A DNA stretch of 64,000 nucleotides from Lagopus muta (GCF_023343835.1 NC_064439.1:20779433-20843432); one strand, 5' to 3'; shown: positions 29,701 through 43,500, counted from the first letter of the stretch. Numbers and translations: made by a program. The notes: generated by a model not told the origin, from the sequence alone.

Positions 29701-32700
29701 GAGTGCAGGACCAGATTGAATTTTCTTTCTACTACATTTTCACTTGAAGATACCTCTTTTAGAGTTCTCATGGCTAGTGCTATAGCGTAGTCATGCTGCT
29801 GAAGCATGTGTTGCATTCCAAACAGTGTCAGGATAAATACTGCTAAGGTTTACCCGAACTATGGAGGAAGTATGAGGGCTGCTCCAAAAGTAATGCCTCC
29901 TATTTTATTACACCAGCCCACAATATCAAAGGGGGATGTTGGTGGGTGGTATGGCAGTAGAGGTTGAACCTTCCTATTATATTTTGTTGCTGTGTGGCAG
30001 ATGAGAGCAGAGAGGCAGTCTGACAAAATGGTATCTGTCATGGTGTATATGAAGCAAAGGGGTGTCATTAAATTCCTACATGCAGAGAAAAAATGTACTG
30101 AACATTTATGAGAGACCAAACAGTGGATGTCAGCACAGTGAAACAGTGGGTGATGTGTTTTACCAGTGGTGACAGTGACATGAAAGACAAGCCAAGTCCC
30201 AGATGGCCATGAACAGCTGTCATACCATGAAATGAAGAATGTCTTGATCAGCTCATCTGTGTGAATCAGCTAATGGTGGTTACTTATTGAAAAACAGTGT
30301 TTTGTAGCTGAGAATTTTCTCTATCAAATAGTGTTATTGTGATCTTTGTGGTTGCTGTAGTTCCTGTGGAAATAAATAGGAGGCATTACTTTTGGAGCAA
30401 CCTATGTACAGATGAAGTTAGCATTTGCTCTAAAATTTTTGCCACAAGCACATTCAGGATGTACCTATACTGCTGTTCTGGTAGGTGTCCTGTTATGTTT
30501 GCTACTTCAGATCTCAGTAATTCTCTACCAGTCTTTAAGTCACTCAAGACCAAGAGCTTCCCTTAGGATTCTGCCTGTTAAACGCCACTTAAGGTTCAGC
30601 TAAACTCCCTAAAACCCTCAAAAGCTTTATAAGGTTAATCTTTCTCAAATATATGTCCCTATGTCCCTCTGGCTGGTGCTGCCTTAGTGTTCTTCTGTCT
30701 CAGATCAGCTCTGATGGGGTTTGCAGTCCTTCCACTCCCTGCAGCCCATTCCTGCCAGGTTTCTCTCTTTGGAGGGTGGGAACCTTCATCCTCGACTCCC
30801 ATGGATTTGAACTGATAGCTGCTTCTCCTTCTTAGTGGGCTGCTGTCTCCTCCTCAGGGGAAGGAGCTCACAGGACTGCCAGGTGATCTGGCTGCCCAGG
30901 CCTGTGTTTGCTCCCTGGACCTGGATGTGAAGGGTGAAGCCTATTAGTAAAAGAGGGCCAAGCCCACCCCTCTTATACACAAGCTTGTGGGATCTTCCTA
31001 CTCCAAATCACACAGACAGAATCAAGAATTGTAGGCATTGAGAGAAATCAACTGGCCTCTCATTTTTCTACTGACATGGTTCAGGCTTTTGGTCCATAAA
31101 TATCCTCTTCCAGTGTTGCATTTCCTAGTAACCATTTAGTTTTATATGTGCCAGATGTTAACCAAAGCAGCTGCATTTTGCATTTCCAGAAATGACCGTG
31201 TAAGGGAAGGTTAATGTTTCTTCCCAGCATTTTATTGAGTGAGCACTGAGTAGTGAAGGTTGCTGAAGGGCTGCACGGGAGTATTGACTGAGAATGTGGA
31301 TGGGGTGGGCTCTGCCAACCTGTGCACCTCCACGAGGGGGGTGGTTGGTTGGGTATGTTCAGATGTCACAAGTCTTTAACTTGATAAATACTATGTAGAA
31401 AACAAAATAAGTGACAAATGATGCAAATACATTTTACCATTGGGTCAGTAAGAGTCCAGCTTGAAACCTGGACTCAGTTGAAGTTCAGAGCACAGCACTG
31501 CTGCTGCCTATTTGCCATTAGGCAGTGAAAATGTGACCTGCTGTCATTTCTCTACCCACACATGTGGATGAGGCTCACTGTGAGGGGGGCAATTGGGATT
31601 TGTCTATAAAGCTGGTTTGTTGGTTGCTGTCATCTTTACGGAATTTGCATAATAAATTTATTCTCCCTCTTTCTCTTTTTTTTTTTTTTTTCATAACTTT
31701 TGTAATTGAAATGAATGTGCCCAGACCAGAAAACTGTAGCAAGTCAACACTCTTTAGAAAAATCATGTTCCAAGGTGTAATATTAATACAAAGTTTAGAA
31801 AAAGAATCGTGTGGCTTTTAATGCTTTTAATGTTGCCTTGATGCTGTAAGTGGAATATATGTGAGTGTGGAGGTTAGAGCCCTCTGACATTGAGCTCAAA
31901 ATTTCCCAGAAGAATCGTAGGATATAGAAACATGTTATGTTACAGAAAGGTCTCCTCAGAGTATTCTGGTCCCTGAAATTCTGTGGGAATGAAAAAATCC
32001 ACTGGCTCTTTCAGAAAATGTATACAGTAAAAATGTTAATTCATTGTGACCTCTTTGGCTTTATCAAGAAGAAAATGAGTTTTGAATTATGTACTTTTCT
32101 TGCACTTTGCAACTTTAAACAGGACTTTGATACTTGAATGTAGAGTGTGAGTCATATTGAAAAAGAATTATCTGTGGAGTTGAGCAATATATTGGCATGC
32201 CCAGGGTCTGCAAGTTTAATCAAGCCCGTTGTGCTGACAAAATGTTAGTAAACTTTCTGCTGTTGCTGGAGAACTGTTTATGGGAAAAATTTGTTAGCAG
32301 TGTTGGTAAGCATGAGGTGTCAAACAGTGCTTGTTATGCACAGTGGAAAGAGATAATCCTCTGGTAATCTTTCCTCAGTTTACACACTAAGCATTAGACA
32401 GTTGACAATGTTTGGAATATATGACTATTGCTGAATAAAGTGTTACTTGCTGATACTTGGTGTACAAAGGAGCAAAGTTAGCCTGCACTCTTTCATTATT
32501 TTTGAATGCTTTTTTTGTGTAATGCATAAGCAGCATTAATGATTTCTCTGGTAGGGGAACTCTGTTCCCTCGTTTCTGAAGTCTACAAGAGTTGCTAAAA
32601 ATGGTGTATTTGTCTAAACATTATCGATTCATTCTAGAATTTGGAAAATGTGCAGCTAGAAATGATCTCAAAGCACCAACAGAGCTCCAGTGAAGGAAAA

Positions 32701-35700
32701 GTCCAAATTCCTTCAGTCTTGAGGATTTGTATATTCATTGAACTTGCCTTCTCGCCTAAATGGTGCCCTTGAGACAATAAAGTCCTTTCTATAGCTGAAT
32801 GACACAGTGACCAGATGGTTCATCCTCAAGTGCTGCCTTCAGCGCCTGCGTTGCCTTCGCTGCCATGTATTCCCTCTCCCTGCAGATTCATTGTGCTTTA
32901 TTTGTTTGCTGCAGCTGTGCATGAGGAGCTGCTCATCTGAGGTCTTTCCACTTGAAACTGCCAGATGTCCTCAAGGGTTGGATCTTGTTAGGAAGTTTCA
33001 TGTAAGAAAAATTTTCCATGTCTGAGTCTTTTCCCTCATATTTCTTCATAAGGACGTAGGTTCACCATGTAGTTACACAATTGGGTCCTGAAGCATCTTC
33101 CTGTATTGCTCTTCGCTGTGTGTCTGACTCTGAAACCTACAATTGCTGCAGGAAGCAATGAAAAATGTGGAGTCTATATATCACAGATTAGTCGTTTTCT
33201 CTCCTTCCCAGTCTGGGTTTAGAAATGTGTTCTTCCATGGTCATCAAAGTTTTAATACAAATTATGACAGGAGAACATTTTGATCTTTATGAGGTTTTGT
33301 TGATGACTTTACTTTGTTTCCTACTTGCAATCCATCACTTTATTAGTCACCCTTATAACAATCTATTTTACCATACTTTTCCTAGCCATTAATCTTTCAT
33401 GAAGAACCTTGTCAAGTGTGTTTTAAAAACAAGAGGTTGAGCAGTCACTGGTTTTATGCTTTTCCCCAGCATTGCACACTGATTGTGACTTTTATACATG
33501 AATCTTTGTTGCTTCCGTTTAAGAAAAAGAAAAAGAAAAGAGTACCTTTTCCCAAATGTTATTCCTTTCACTAGGATATGGACTTTCACAACAGCAATTA
33601 CAGTAATTAGTTTCATAGGAAATCCAAAATTATAACTAAAATTTTCTTAAAATCAAAGGAGCATAATCAGCAAACATAGTGGATATATGATCCAGTTCCA
33701 TGTGTTGTTTTTTTTTTCCTCTGGGGCTTGAAACAAATGTTAGATTGCTTCTTGGGAAGCAGCATCTTGCCCACTTAGTTCCTTAAACTTGTCCTTTCGG
33801 ATCTGTGAGATCAAATGGCAATTCACGCTAAATTTGCTCGCAGTGACAGCCTGATAGTTTTCCTGTCTTCATTCCTCCATCGCTTAACCTTGGGTGAATT
33901 TCTGAGGAAGATGAAATGGGGACAAGGAAGGACAGCAAGGAAGAGAAGTTTTCAAGGGAAAATAAGGAGTTTTTTTTGGTAAGTCAGCTTGTTTGTAACT
34001 GTTCAGAGATGCTCATAGTTCTGGTGTACGGTGCAGAGGTGCAGGGTGAGATGTGTGAGCAGGTAGAGCTGAGTCCAGCAGGCTCGGCACCACACATCTG
34101 TAGGACTTCTGATGGATCGCTGCTGCTGCCCAGATGTTGGATGTGCAGCAGTGATATCTACGTGATAGATTGCACAGCTATTTGTTCAACCCTGATTCTT
34201 CCTGCTGCTGCTCCCTTCATGTCTCGCTGGGGACTCTTATTTTACTGCTCTGAGTACGTGCAGACAGCCTCTGGTTTCAAAACTGCAAGTAAATAATAAA
34301 AGAGATTTTTTTTTTTACTACCGAGAAGAATCACTACTGGCATTTTAGAGGCACAAGTAGTCCCTGCTTCTTATTTCATTGATACTAAGGTGTTTATGTG
34401 GAGAAAAGCTATTCTAGGTCATGTTTATGGCTTTGTCAGGACCTTCATCTGACAGGGGCTGGCAGAGCTCCACTGCAGGGAACGGGGCGATGGCACCGCG
34501 CTCCGGCTGGCTGCGTTAATCCCACTCTGCCTCTCCTGTGTTTGGCTTGGACACCAAATGTGTGATCAGCAATGAATACGGACCTCCAAAAGCCTTTTCT
34601 TATTTCTGGCTTTTCCTCAGAAATGTATCAGTTGTACCCCAAAGAGGCAGCTGTAAGAGGCATTTGATCAAATCACGCATAAAATGACTTCATTTTTTTG
34701 AAGAAAGCCTCACAGATACCTAGATTTATGCTATGGAGAAAAGAGAGAGCTTGCATAAAGAATGACAATGATTAAGACAGCAGATAAGTGCCTGTAAATA
34801 GTCTGAGAATGCTGAAGAAAGTAAATTAGAAATTTTGCACTTTTTAATATGCTGTGATGTGTGAGTTTTTGATAAAAATAACATTTTTAAATGGTAAATG
34901 GTAGTAGGGGAAGTCTGAGGAAGTAATGTTACATTTGTTTTTGCTGTTTTTCAGAAGTGATTCCTTGGGTCTGAGATTTCTTTAGTTAGACCTGGGCTTC
35001 TACCTCAGCTTTGTCTCTTAGTAAAGTTTTCTTTTTTCTTGCCTCCTAAGACAAGCAGAAAAGTAAGTTTTAGAACAAACTACTAATTTTACATACACCT
35101 GCAATATATTACGTAACTGGATCTATCACAACTCAGCTGAGACTGAAATGTATCTATTCGATGTGTGTGTGTGTGCTAATTAGTCCCAGATGGCAAAAAT
35201 TTGATGATTGTTTTCAAAATCATTATTATTTATTTTTAGGTAAATGTACAATAAAACATTAATATGTTTTTTTGCCAAATGTCATTAACATGTTTCTTTT
35301 GATTTCTCATGGGCTTACCTCTGTCCTCACAGAATGTAAGAGGCAGACATCTCGTGCAAATTTAAAGGGTTGGTAACAAGCTGAGATTTTTGTCCTCCTA
35401 CTAAATAAAGGGGGCAAATTAGATGAATATCTAGGGAAGCTATTATTTTGTAAATAGTGTCTGCTGCAAAGCCTCACTGTTCTTACAGGCTCTGAAGCAA
35501 GGTTTTAACTTCTCTCTTTCCACAACATTCCATATAGCTTTCTTGATTCTCTTGATGCTTTTCTTTTGAGTGTACAATTTGATCACAATCTTTTAATTAC
35601 AAACCACAATATTATATCAATAGTAGTGAATACAAAATTCCTTACATCAAAGAGTGAGCATAAAATTGCATTGGGTTTTCTCGTATATATATTTTTTTAA

Positions 35701-38700
35701 ATAGAGAAGACATTCTTCTCTCTTGGTAGAAATTCTTGTTCTCTCTTCCAGCAAAACTTAGGAAAAGCATCTAAGAGCTTTATGCAGGATAATTCAGAAG
35801 GAAAAAAGATGCATTATTAGGAAGTTCACACTTCAGTCATGGTGTATTTTTAATTCTCTTTTTCTTTATTTCAGTGAGGAAAAATGTTAGTCATTATGTT
35901 GGCATGCCAATTCCAACATCCAACTAATTATAATGCACATGAGAACATTTCTAAAACGTCTCCTTTCAAAATTCTTGTTAATGTGATTGTTAAGAAAATG
36001 TGTAGCTTGTAAACCTTTCACTGCTGATCGAAACATTTGCTCAGTTTGAAATCAGTCTTCTGAATGCTTCGTATTGAGGGTTACCTTCAGAATAGTGCAA
36101 CGAGTCTCACCAGTGACCTGCAGTCCTGTGCTCTGGTTGCAGTTTATGTACATGTATTCCCCCCTGGAGGTGCTCAGGGCTGGTTTGCGAGGAAGGCTGG
36201 TTCTGGAGGGACTATGTGGGAATCATCATTATTTTGTTGTGTTTCTTTAGAACGCTCATGCACAGTACTGATTGCCCAACTCCTTTATTACTGCTGTGCT
36301 CCCTAAAGCATGGATCATGAGATTTAGTATAATCACATCCCTCTTGTTTTGGCAGTAAGATTTGTGTACCACTTTTGTTCTTCTAGAGGTCAAGCCTTAA
36401 TATTTGTTTTAGATAAAATGGTTTGGAATAGTCCTTTCCACTCCACTGACTTTTGACTCCTTTTAGACCTTCATTGAAATGCTTAAACTTTGTGATCTTT
36501 GACAAAGCCAGCTCCCATGCAGTTGCATTCGATGCATCAGATGCTTAGTATTTTTATAAGGGGAGCCTGTGGAGTAGTACACCTTATGTAGCACTTCAAA
36601 TTCCATCTGAAGATACTCTTTTGGGAGTCGGTTTTGATATTTCCTTTCTTTGGTTGCATGACATTAAAATTTCAGAACTTTTTGATTGTTTTAAGGGCAC
36701 AGGCACTGTGTTCTCCCATTGCACTACTGGAGCCTTCTTCCCTGGCTCTTGTTCATGTTCTGCACTGAGTGCATCTCTCCTGGTCTCCAGGAGCTCCCTT
36801 GTAATGACTCGATTTTCAGGCACCGATGTGTCATAGCCACGGCTGCTAAAAAAGCCTCAGAGTTTTCTGAGAAAGTTCTGTGGTTTGAGAACAGGATGAT
36901 GTAATTGATTTTCTTGCTTCAGTGGTTCAGAGGAGCCTTTGAAGGTGTCTTTCTTATTACTTCTGCTCAAACAAAATGTCAGAGATGCACCCTGATTTTC
37001 TTTCTATGGATTCTTTTACAGACGTATGTCTATGAACCTGGTGTCCCTTCCAGCTGGCCATTTCACCATTTGCTGAGCAGGCGTATTGATGTACTTAAAA
37101 ATACTGTAGAGCCAAGATTAAAAAATCCATTTATATTTTTCATGGCTCTTTACCAGATATTCGGAAGAATGGTTATCCTAAAAAGTGTTCCGTCTATTAC
37201 TGTTAAGGTGCAGATTTTTGCTATGCTGAATGAGATCTGTTAGCTGTCATTGAAGAGGGGGATCTGTCTTCCTCTGTGCTCGCTGGCTGCATGTCCCCTC
37301 CAGCTCCTTCCCATCGCATCTGGGCATGCTGTGGCTTTATATTTTATTTGGATCAGCTTATTTGTCCGGCAGAAAACTGATCCACTCCAAGTAACAATTA
37401 ATTTTCTGACACTGATCTGAATTTGGGCAGTCACACAGCTGGCAAGGGGGAGTAGGGAGGAGGCAGGACTGCATGCAGAACCGCAGCTGAGATTGAAGGA
37501 TTCTTTGCATCTGTAAAGACTGCCATTTCTGGAAAGGGCTGAATTTGTCTCGGGATCAAAAATGTGCATCTTTGCATCTCAGTTGGTATGAAATATACTT
37601 GAGATACGCTTGACTGTGTGTTAGTGTAAACTTAATGGTGAGTTTCATGGGTTTGCACTACTTGCTTTGGGGGTAGCAACATCTGTTTAAAGTTTTTCAT
37701 TCTAATTTATTAATAGGCACTTTCTCCCATAAATCTGCATTAAGAGCTTCTATCAGGCAGTAAGTGTGGTCCAGGGTCACCTCAGAAGTACATTAGGCTT
37801 GCAATTGCATGTCTGATAGACCTGTCCAGGGGAAGAAACTTCCCAGAACAAATCAATATGATGCAATATACCTAGTAGTATAAAAACAAAGAAGGAAACA
37901 AACCTCAAACAAACAGTAATAAAAAATCACCAAACACCCCAAATCCCCAGGCATCTTTGTTCTTAGAGTTATATTCTTACATGAAACTAGCATAGATGAG
38001 TATGCTTTTTGTCACAAAGGCTACATGTGCTATCTACAGATTTAAATTATGCTTTTTATATTCTTCAGTATCAGCATTTGGTGATATAGAAGATTTAGTT
38101 ATAGTGCATACATATATCAGAATGATGGCAAATGTAGCTAACAAATAATAAAGTTAGCAAATAATAAAGTTCTTTACATTTAATAAAGCAGCAATGAAAA
38201 GTAAGCAGCTGTGCTGATGTTATTCCTATGATCATAAGGTGGTTGTTACTGAGCAAGTAGGTAAATGAAGGTTATCTAGGGTTAGCAAACATGCTGCAGT
38301 GGAACATTTGAATGACTAAACCAGCATTGGCCCACACTGTGTTTTGCAGTCCTTGGCCTGTCATGTCCGGTTTTGTGAGCAGCAGCCTCATCATTCAAAT
38401 CTGACAAGAGGAGGAGTTTCAAAACCATATTCAAAGTAAACTCTGCTGCCTGAGAGTTGGAAGAGAAATGCCAATGCTAACAAGATAATTTGTTGACAGT
38501 TCTTTTAGTTGTGGCTGTGGTTGAGCTAACCATGGGCTGGCTGCCTCTGGGTGGGATCAGCAAAGCAGTGGTCCTGTGGTGCCTCTACATGGGAGGGTGT
38601 CCATGTTGCCATGGGTACTGTGCCTCACAATCATCTGGGAGTAGCTTAATTCCAATTAAGGGATTCAGAAACTGGTGATATGAAGAAATTTCCTTCTTTT

Positions 38701-40565
38701 CCTTCTTTCTTTTTATTTTTTACTATATATCTAGGAAGTAGGTTTTTAATATTGATGGTAATTCATCAATGAAATAATTTGCTTGGATAAGATAAAGTGT
38801 ATGACACATTCACTTACTTGGTCAAAGATTATACATTTTTTCAAAAGAGGTGCTCTTAGATCAGTCAGGAACTACAAGAACTGCTCAGTAAAGTTCCATG
38901 GCATGTGATACAAAGAAGGTTAGATAGAATGGGGATAGCTGAAATTATATGTGACAGAATTGTATCTACTAAGAGGTCTTCTAAGAAGCTTTACAGTTTA
39001 ATACTGCATCCTTCTAAACCACAGTTTAAATACCTGAAATTTTTCATGTATGCACATTCACTACAGTGGCACAGTGAGGCGTTTTTGTAGAGCATTTGCA
39101 GCCTAGGTATCCTCTATTGAGAAAAACTTTTGTGACTTTTTTTTTTTTAAAGAAATCAACTGTTTGCAAATACTTATTCACTGTTGTTACTTTTTTTTTT
39201 TTAATTGCTAAAACTTTGCTTCTACAATAACAAGAAAATTTGGCTATAGGGCAATTCAAAAATATCATTAAAAAAATGATTCCCTCAGTTTCCCATGTCT
39301 TTATTACTGTTCCTTTCCAGACAAACTGGTATTCTCAACTCTTCTGGATTTAATGCCTATTGAAAGCCTGCCAGTAGTTTTAGAGAGAGTGAATTTGATG
39401 ATTCATATTATCCCATCCTGTCCTGTGTTTCCCAGACTTTTCAATAAATCATTTGTTGCAGTTGTACTGTCCTGTGTTGTACTTCTTTGAGAAGTGTGGT
39501 ATGGAGTTGTAAGTGGTCGTTCAGTGCTTCTTTTAGATCCCTCAGTCTACATGCTTCAAATCTTAATGGGTAGATTTCAATGGAAAGAAAGTAAAGAACA
39601 AATTGAAACTGCTCCAACATGTCTGAAAGTAGCTTTTCTTACTAATTAGTTAAATAACATCGCTGTTCAGTTTCTTGGGAGTTTTAAGGTCTGTAAACAA
39701 GCGTTGCATTTCCATCGGATAACTCAGTGTTTTCTTTCACTGGTACTGGAATAAATATATTTCTTGAAGATTGCGATTTACAAAGTATTCCTGTATTTGT
39801 TTGGTATGGGAGTGAATAGAAGCAATTAATTCAGGGAAATGCATTGCAAAGAGAGAGAGGAATAAAGGAAGAGATGTTTCCCTAGCACCCAGTTTTGTTT
39901 GGTTGGAGTTTTGGGAACCTTTTGGTTCAGATGGGCTTCAGGGGAGTGAGTCACAGCTTTACAAAAAATACAGTTAATCAGAGTTTATCCCACTGCTATC
40001 ACCTTACTGCATGAGCTTTAGTGGGAACTTATCTGAAATATCAGCTTCTTCTGGATAACGTTGGTGAGACTGGTGCACACAGCCTGGCCTGAACGAACTG
40101 GGCACGTCTCAGCTCATCTCTATGGGTCAGAGCCAGACTGATCAATGAGGAGTACATCATCCAGAGGAAATTTCCCGTTTGTATTTGTTCAGGGTTTTGC
40201 CTGAGGTGGAAGTTGGAAGGGAAGAGTTATTTCCTACAGTGTTGGTGTGTTAATGTGGAGAGCGCGTGATTATGGCAGAGCTGGTTGCGTTGTTGGGAAT
40301 TCTTGAACAAACCTCAAAGTTCAGCCAAAAAGCAGTTATTCACTCTGATAGATACTGTGTCTATTTCAGTGTAGTTTTGTTTGGTTGGTATTGTTGCTTT
40401 GTAAATATAATTACTTTCTGTGTTCAGAAACTTGTATGGTATATTGTGTTGTAGCTGAATACCAATTCCTCTCTTTTCTGTTTTGCAGTCTACCCACATT
40501 GCTCGAGCCAGCTTCCAGGTTGATGCTTTTGGGTCATCCTTCATCCTGGACGTAACGCTAAACCA
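23708..40565 (+). CDS. ADAM22: ADAM22, 5' part of the gene (first three coding exons)
   Basis: ADAM22 is a catalytically inactive ADAM-family type I membrane protein. It is a neuronal receptor for LGI1 at synapses and axon initial segments. Coding exons here: 23708-23765, 23860-24011 and 40489-40565, covering 95 complete codons plus two bases. Residues 1-19 form a signal peptide ([19 protein letters not shown]). Exon 2 carries [15 protein letters not shown], like the human ENRFVERQSIVPLRL block. Exon 3 carries [16 protein letters not shown], the start of the reprolysin prodomain and almost identical to human ADAM22. Phases (1, 0, 2) are consistent. The metalloprotease-like, disintegrin, EGF and transmembrane parts lie beyond the window. 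ADAM23 or ADAM11 are possible by sequence alone, but position next to DBF4 and the close exon 3 match favour ADAM22. Confidence 0.92.
23860..24011 (+). CDS. ADAM22: ADAM22 exon 2 (N-terminal prodomain leader)
   Basis: Phase 1 in, phase 0 out, between CCCTGCAG and GTAGGC. It encodes a Gly/Arg/Ala-rich segment containing [15 protein letters not shown] and a downstream LSTRVRSG. Intron 1 is only 94 bp (23766-23859). The extreme GC content makes the protein richer in Gly and Arg than the human equivalent. Confidence 0.88.
25464..25520 (+). repeat. Three tandem copies of a 19-bp unit
   Basis: The unit GGCTGCATTCACCTAACAC starts at 25464, 25483 and 25502 in perfect copies, followed by four bases of a fourth. 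It is a minisatellite-like micro-duplication in ADAM22 intron 2. Confidence 0.97.
27899..27940 (+). repeat. Short direct duplication
   Basis: CAGTATGACAACTTCT occurs at 27899-27914 and again at 27925-27940, a 26-bp offset. The TTTCTT that follows each copy is also shared. Confidence 0.9.
29873..30406 (+). mobile_element. Mariner-type DNA transposon relic (Galluhop-like), internally deleted
   Basis: Terminal inverted repeats share GCTCCAAAAGTAATGCCTCC on the left (about 29880-29899) and its reverse complement on the right (about 30380-30399). TA dinucleotides flank both ends at matching offsets (29871-29872 and 30407-30408), as expected for Tc1/mariner target duplication. The interior keeps pieces of a mariner transposase N-terminus (around 30120-30260, a STVKQWV-like helix-turn-helix stretch and [10 protein letters not shown]) broken by stops, then jumps to the C-terminal end. 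At 534 bp it is well below the roughly 1.2-1.3 kb of a complete mariner, so the middle is deleted. It is not autonomous. Confidence 0.9.
40489..40565 (+). CDS. ADAM22: ADAM22 exon 3 (prodomain)
   Basis: Phase 0 in, phase 2 out, after CTGTTTTGCAG and before CA|GTAAGT. It encodes [18 protein letters not shown] and ILDVTLN, then two bases of a His codon, matching human ADAM22 at this position. This is the beginning of the Pep_M12B propeptide domain. Confidence 0.96.
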
Positions 40566-43500
40566 GTAAGTAATGACTGTATCTTTCTCTGTGGTCACTG
40601 AGGACCTGGTTCCAGTGAAATATCAGTGTTCTATAGAGGCTTTTGAGGCACAAATGCTATATTTAGGTATTGAGTTAATTTATAGCAACGTACTTTAAGT
40701 TTTTCCATTATTTCCTCAAGTACCATATTAGAGTTTGAGTTTCTACTGTTACTACGTACTATTGCGATGTAACTAATGTTTGAGTTGTGTAATTTCATTT
40801 ATAATCTTTCAGTTTATCATAAAGGCAAATTACTGTACTCATGCACAACCTCAATGGGTATTAAAAAACAGAGTTGCTGAAAACTGTTAGCATTTTAATA
40901 ACCAAGTGTAAAGTATTGGAGACACAGCAATAATGCTCAGAAAGGAACGAGACGGGTGGTAGTGAAGGAAGTTTCCTCAGATGTGTTTACAGTCTTTTGG
41001 GAACAGAGAGGCATTATAAGACAGTGACACACTGTGAACTTCAGATGACGAGGAAAGATTGGACAATAGTAAGCTTAAAAAGAAATCTGGTATTTAGCTC
41101 TGGATAACAAGTTTTCAAAGTAGCCTTTTAGCACAGCTGTTTTAAAATTGCTTTACTTTTCTCCTCCAAAATGAAAAGAGAATAAATGGTATATTAAATG
41201 AAAATGCTTGGTTAAGTAATTCAGCTCTTAGTAATTGCACATAAAGTTGTGTGGTTCAGTGTTAGAGGCAAACTGCTCAGTTCCTCTACTGGAGATGAAG
41301 AGATGAAGTATTCATGTTGCAATGGAAGCCACTTTCTATTTTCTTTTTTTTTTCCTTATTTTTTTTCACTTGTAAACACATTTTAAACAATGGCACTCAC
41401 TTCACATGTGCTAACAAGTTAAAATCCACATATGAATCTTTGCTGGCTGCAGAGGGAAGAGATGTTGCACTCCTACAAGGGAAGGGAAAGAGGCTGATTT
41501 AGAAGGATGATTTTTACAACAAATACATTTTAACAGGACATTCTTGCTCTAGAAATCCTTTGAGAAGAACTGAGTTCACAACACTGAAGTGTTTGTTTGA
41601 AATAATGATTTTTAATGCAGTATTTGGTGTTCTCTGTTTTACACTGCTGACAGTAGGTTGCACAAACTTGTTTTTATTTTGGGTGGCAGGTTAGTGTTCA
41701 CAGTTTCTAAAAGCTCAGAATTCTCCTTGCCATACACATATGAGGTCATTGTAATAAGAATAAATACATTTTCTAGTAGTATATTAAAGGACCAGTTTGG
41801 GATGTGATTTTTATAAACTTCAGTAGTTCCCTTTGGGTGGATTTTTAGTTTTCACACATGTAAGTATGCACATACATAAGCACACAAGTTGCAGAACCCA
41901 GCTTTATTAAAATATGAACTTTGCATGAGAAGTGAGGCTTTTTTTAATGTGAGAAAAGTCCTTTCACAAAATGAAAACAGGAAGGCTACAAGGTAGTTAA
42001 GATGTTTGGCTTCTATCATGATATTAAGTCAACTTTTAAACTGCTTCTGAAATAGCATTTGCAGATCATCAAATAAACAGAAGGCCGAGAATACCAGAGC
42101 AACGTTTAAATGTATTCTTTATTAATATTCTTGTGGACAAATCTGTTTTATTCAGAAGGTGTATGTATATATTTTCTCTTGTAATTCTTACTCTTCCTAT
42201 TATATTCTGTGTGTATTTTCTAAGGGCCCTCAGAGAAAGATAGAATTTTTTTGAGGAATGTCTTTTACGTTTGGCCCATGAAAGCTTTATAACTGAGAAG
42301 TAGTTGAGTGCTCAAAAGGACTTAGGTTCAAGATTTCAGTTTTTCTCTTGAAAAATTATTGTCTTAACTAGACCTCTGATAATATCAAAACCACATTGAA
42401 GCTGTGGTAAAATTTTCTCATATGCTTAATATCCTTTTGAGAAATAGGAAAAAAAAAAAAAAGAGGATGAAAGTGTTTGGCCACTCCTGGATGCAAGTAA
42501 GAGGAAGGAAAAACAATTTTCCAATGGGCATTACAGTATGGCAGTCTAATATAACACTGACGTCTGCATGCTTTCTTCTTGCTCGTTTTGTATCTCAACC
42601 TGTTTACGTTGCACTGAAATGTGTACTTGGTCACATTGCATAGAAACATTACTTTCATTAGTAATAAAATATGCTACACTATTACTGTTGAAAGATGATA
42701 ATTACAGTATATTGTCCATTTTTTCACTGATGGTATTTTTTCCACGTGTATTGTCACACTTTCCTCTCTTTTTCCCCTGAGTTGTAATAGTATCTCTATA
42801 ATAAGCTTTTTTCAAGATTGCGTTTCTTTTTCAACTTTTTTGCCTTTTCAACAAGCTGAAGTATTTACAAAGAAGCTTTCAGATTGGATCAGCTATATAC
42901 TCAAGAGGTTCAATCCCTTATGCAAAGGTTAGGAACGCATTAGCTGCACCATGTTTTTATGAATCCATTGCACTGGTATCTTTATGTGTTCAGAATTGCA
43001 TCTAATGGAGCTGTTTTCTGTGACTATCTTTGTTAGCGTGTTCAGCCTCCTCAACCTGTGTTGGCCAGTGCTGCTTTCAGGCTTCCCTCCTTTCACACAT
43101 GACTGGATCTGACTCTCAACAGAATTAAGCATGGCCCGCATAGCAATTGAGTGCATTTATTTATTTTTTTATTAATTCCTTCTCCTGAAGTTTTTAATGT
43201 CCCAGTAGTATCTGTGGCTCAACAAATGGCCATTTCTTATTTTTGTGCAGAATTCTTCTTCGTGTTAATGTAGCCATGTGAGCATTTCACTCTTGTCTTG
43301 GAATGTAATTATGCAATTACAGAGCAGAGCTCACCAGGAAATGGGATGTTTCTGAGAGCCTCTTTGAGGTGCCTGGTGCTATGTAACTCTTGAATCTGAA
43401 GAGACCTGAACAGGGGCATGGCCACCTATGTACAGGGTGGCAGTGAGTGAATGGCAGAACAGCACAAAGCAAGCTGTAATCATGGGGTTTGAGAAGGAGC

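Larger units (their letters stand above)
24012..40488 (+). other. ADAM22: ADAM22 intron 2 (about 16.5 kb)
   Basis: CpG-rich only at its left end, then AT-rich. It contains a 19-bp tandem repeat (25464-25520), a short direct duplication near 27899-27940 and a mariner relic (29873-30406). There is also a small GC-richer patch near 34450-34515 and T-runs near 31677-31691 and 34309-34318. Open frames of 60-126 codons occur but show no motif, repeat origin or splice support. No additional exon was recognised. Confidence 0.75.

Noticed and set aside
29859-30119. 86-codon minus-strand open frame
   Set aside because: It lies inside the mariner relic, antisense to the transposase remnant.
33916-34296. 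126-codon plus-strand open frame in ADAM22 intron 2
   Set aside because: Cys/Ser-rich with no domain; no good acceptor and donor pair in phase with ADAM22 exons 2 and 3. Considered chance.
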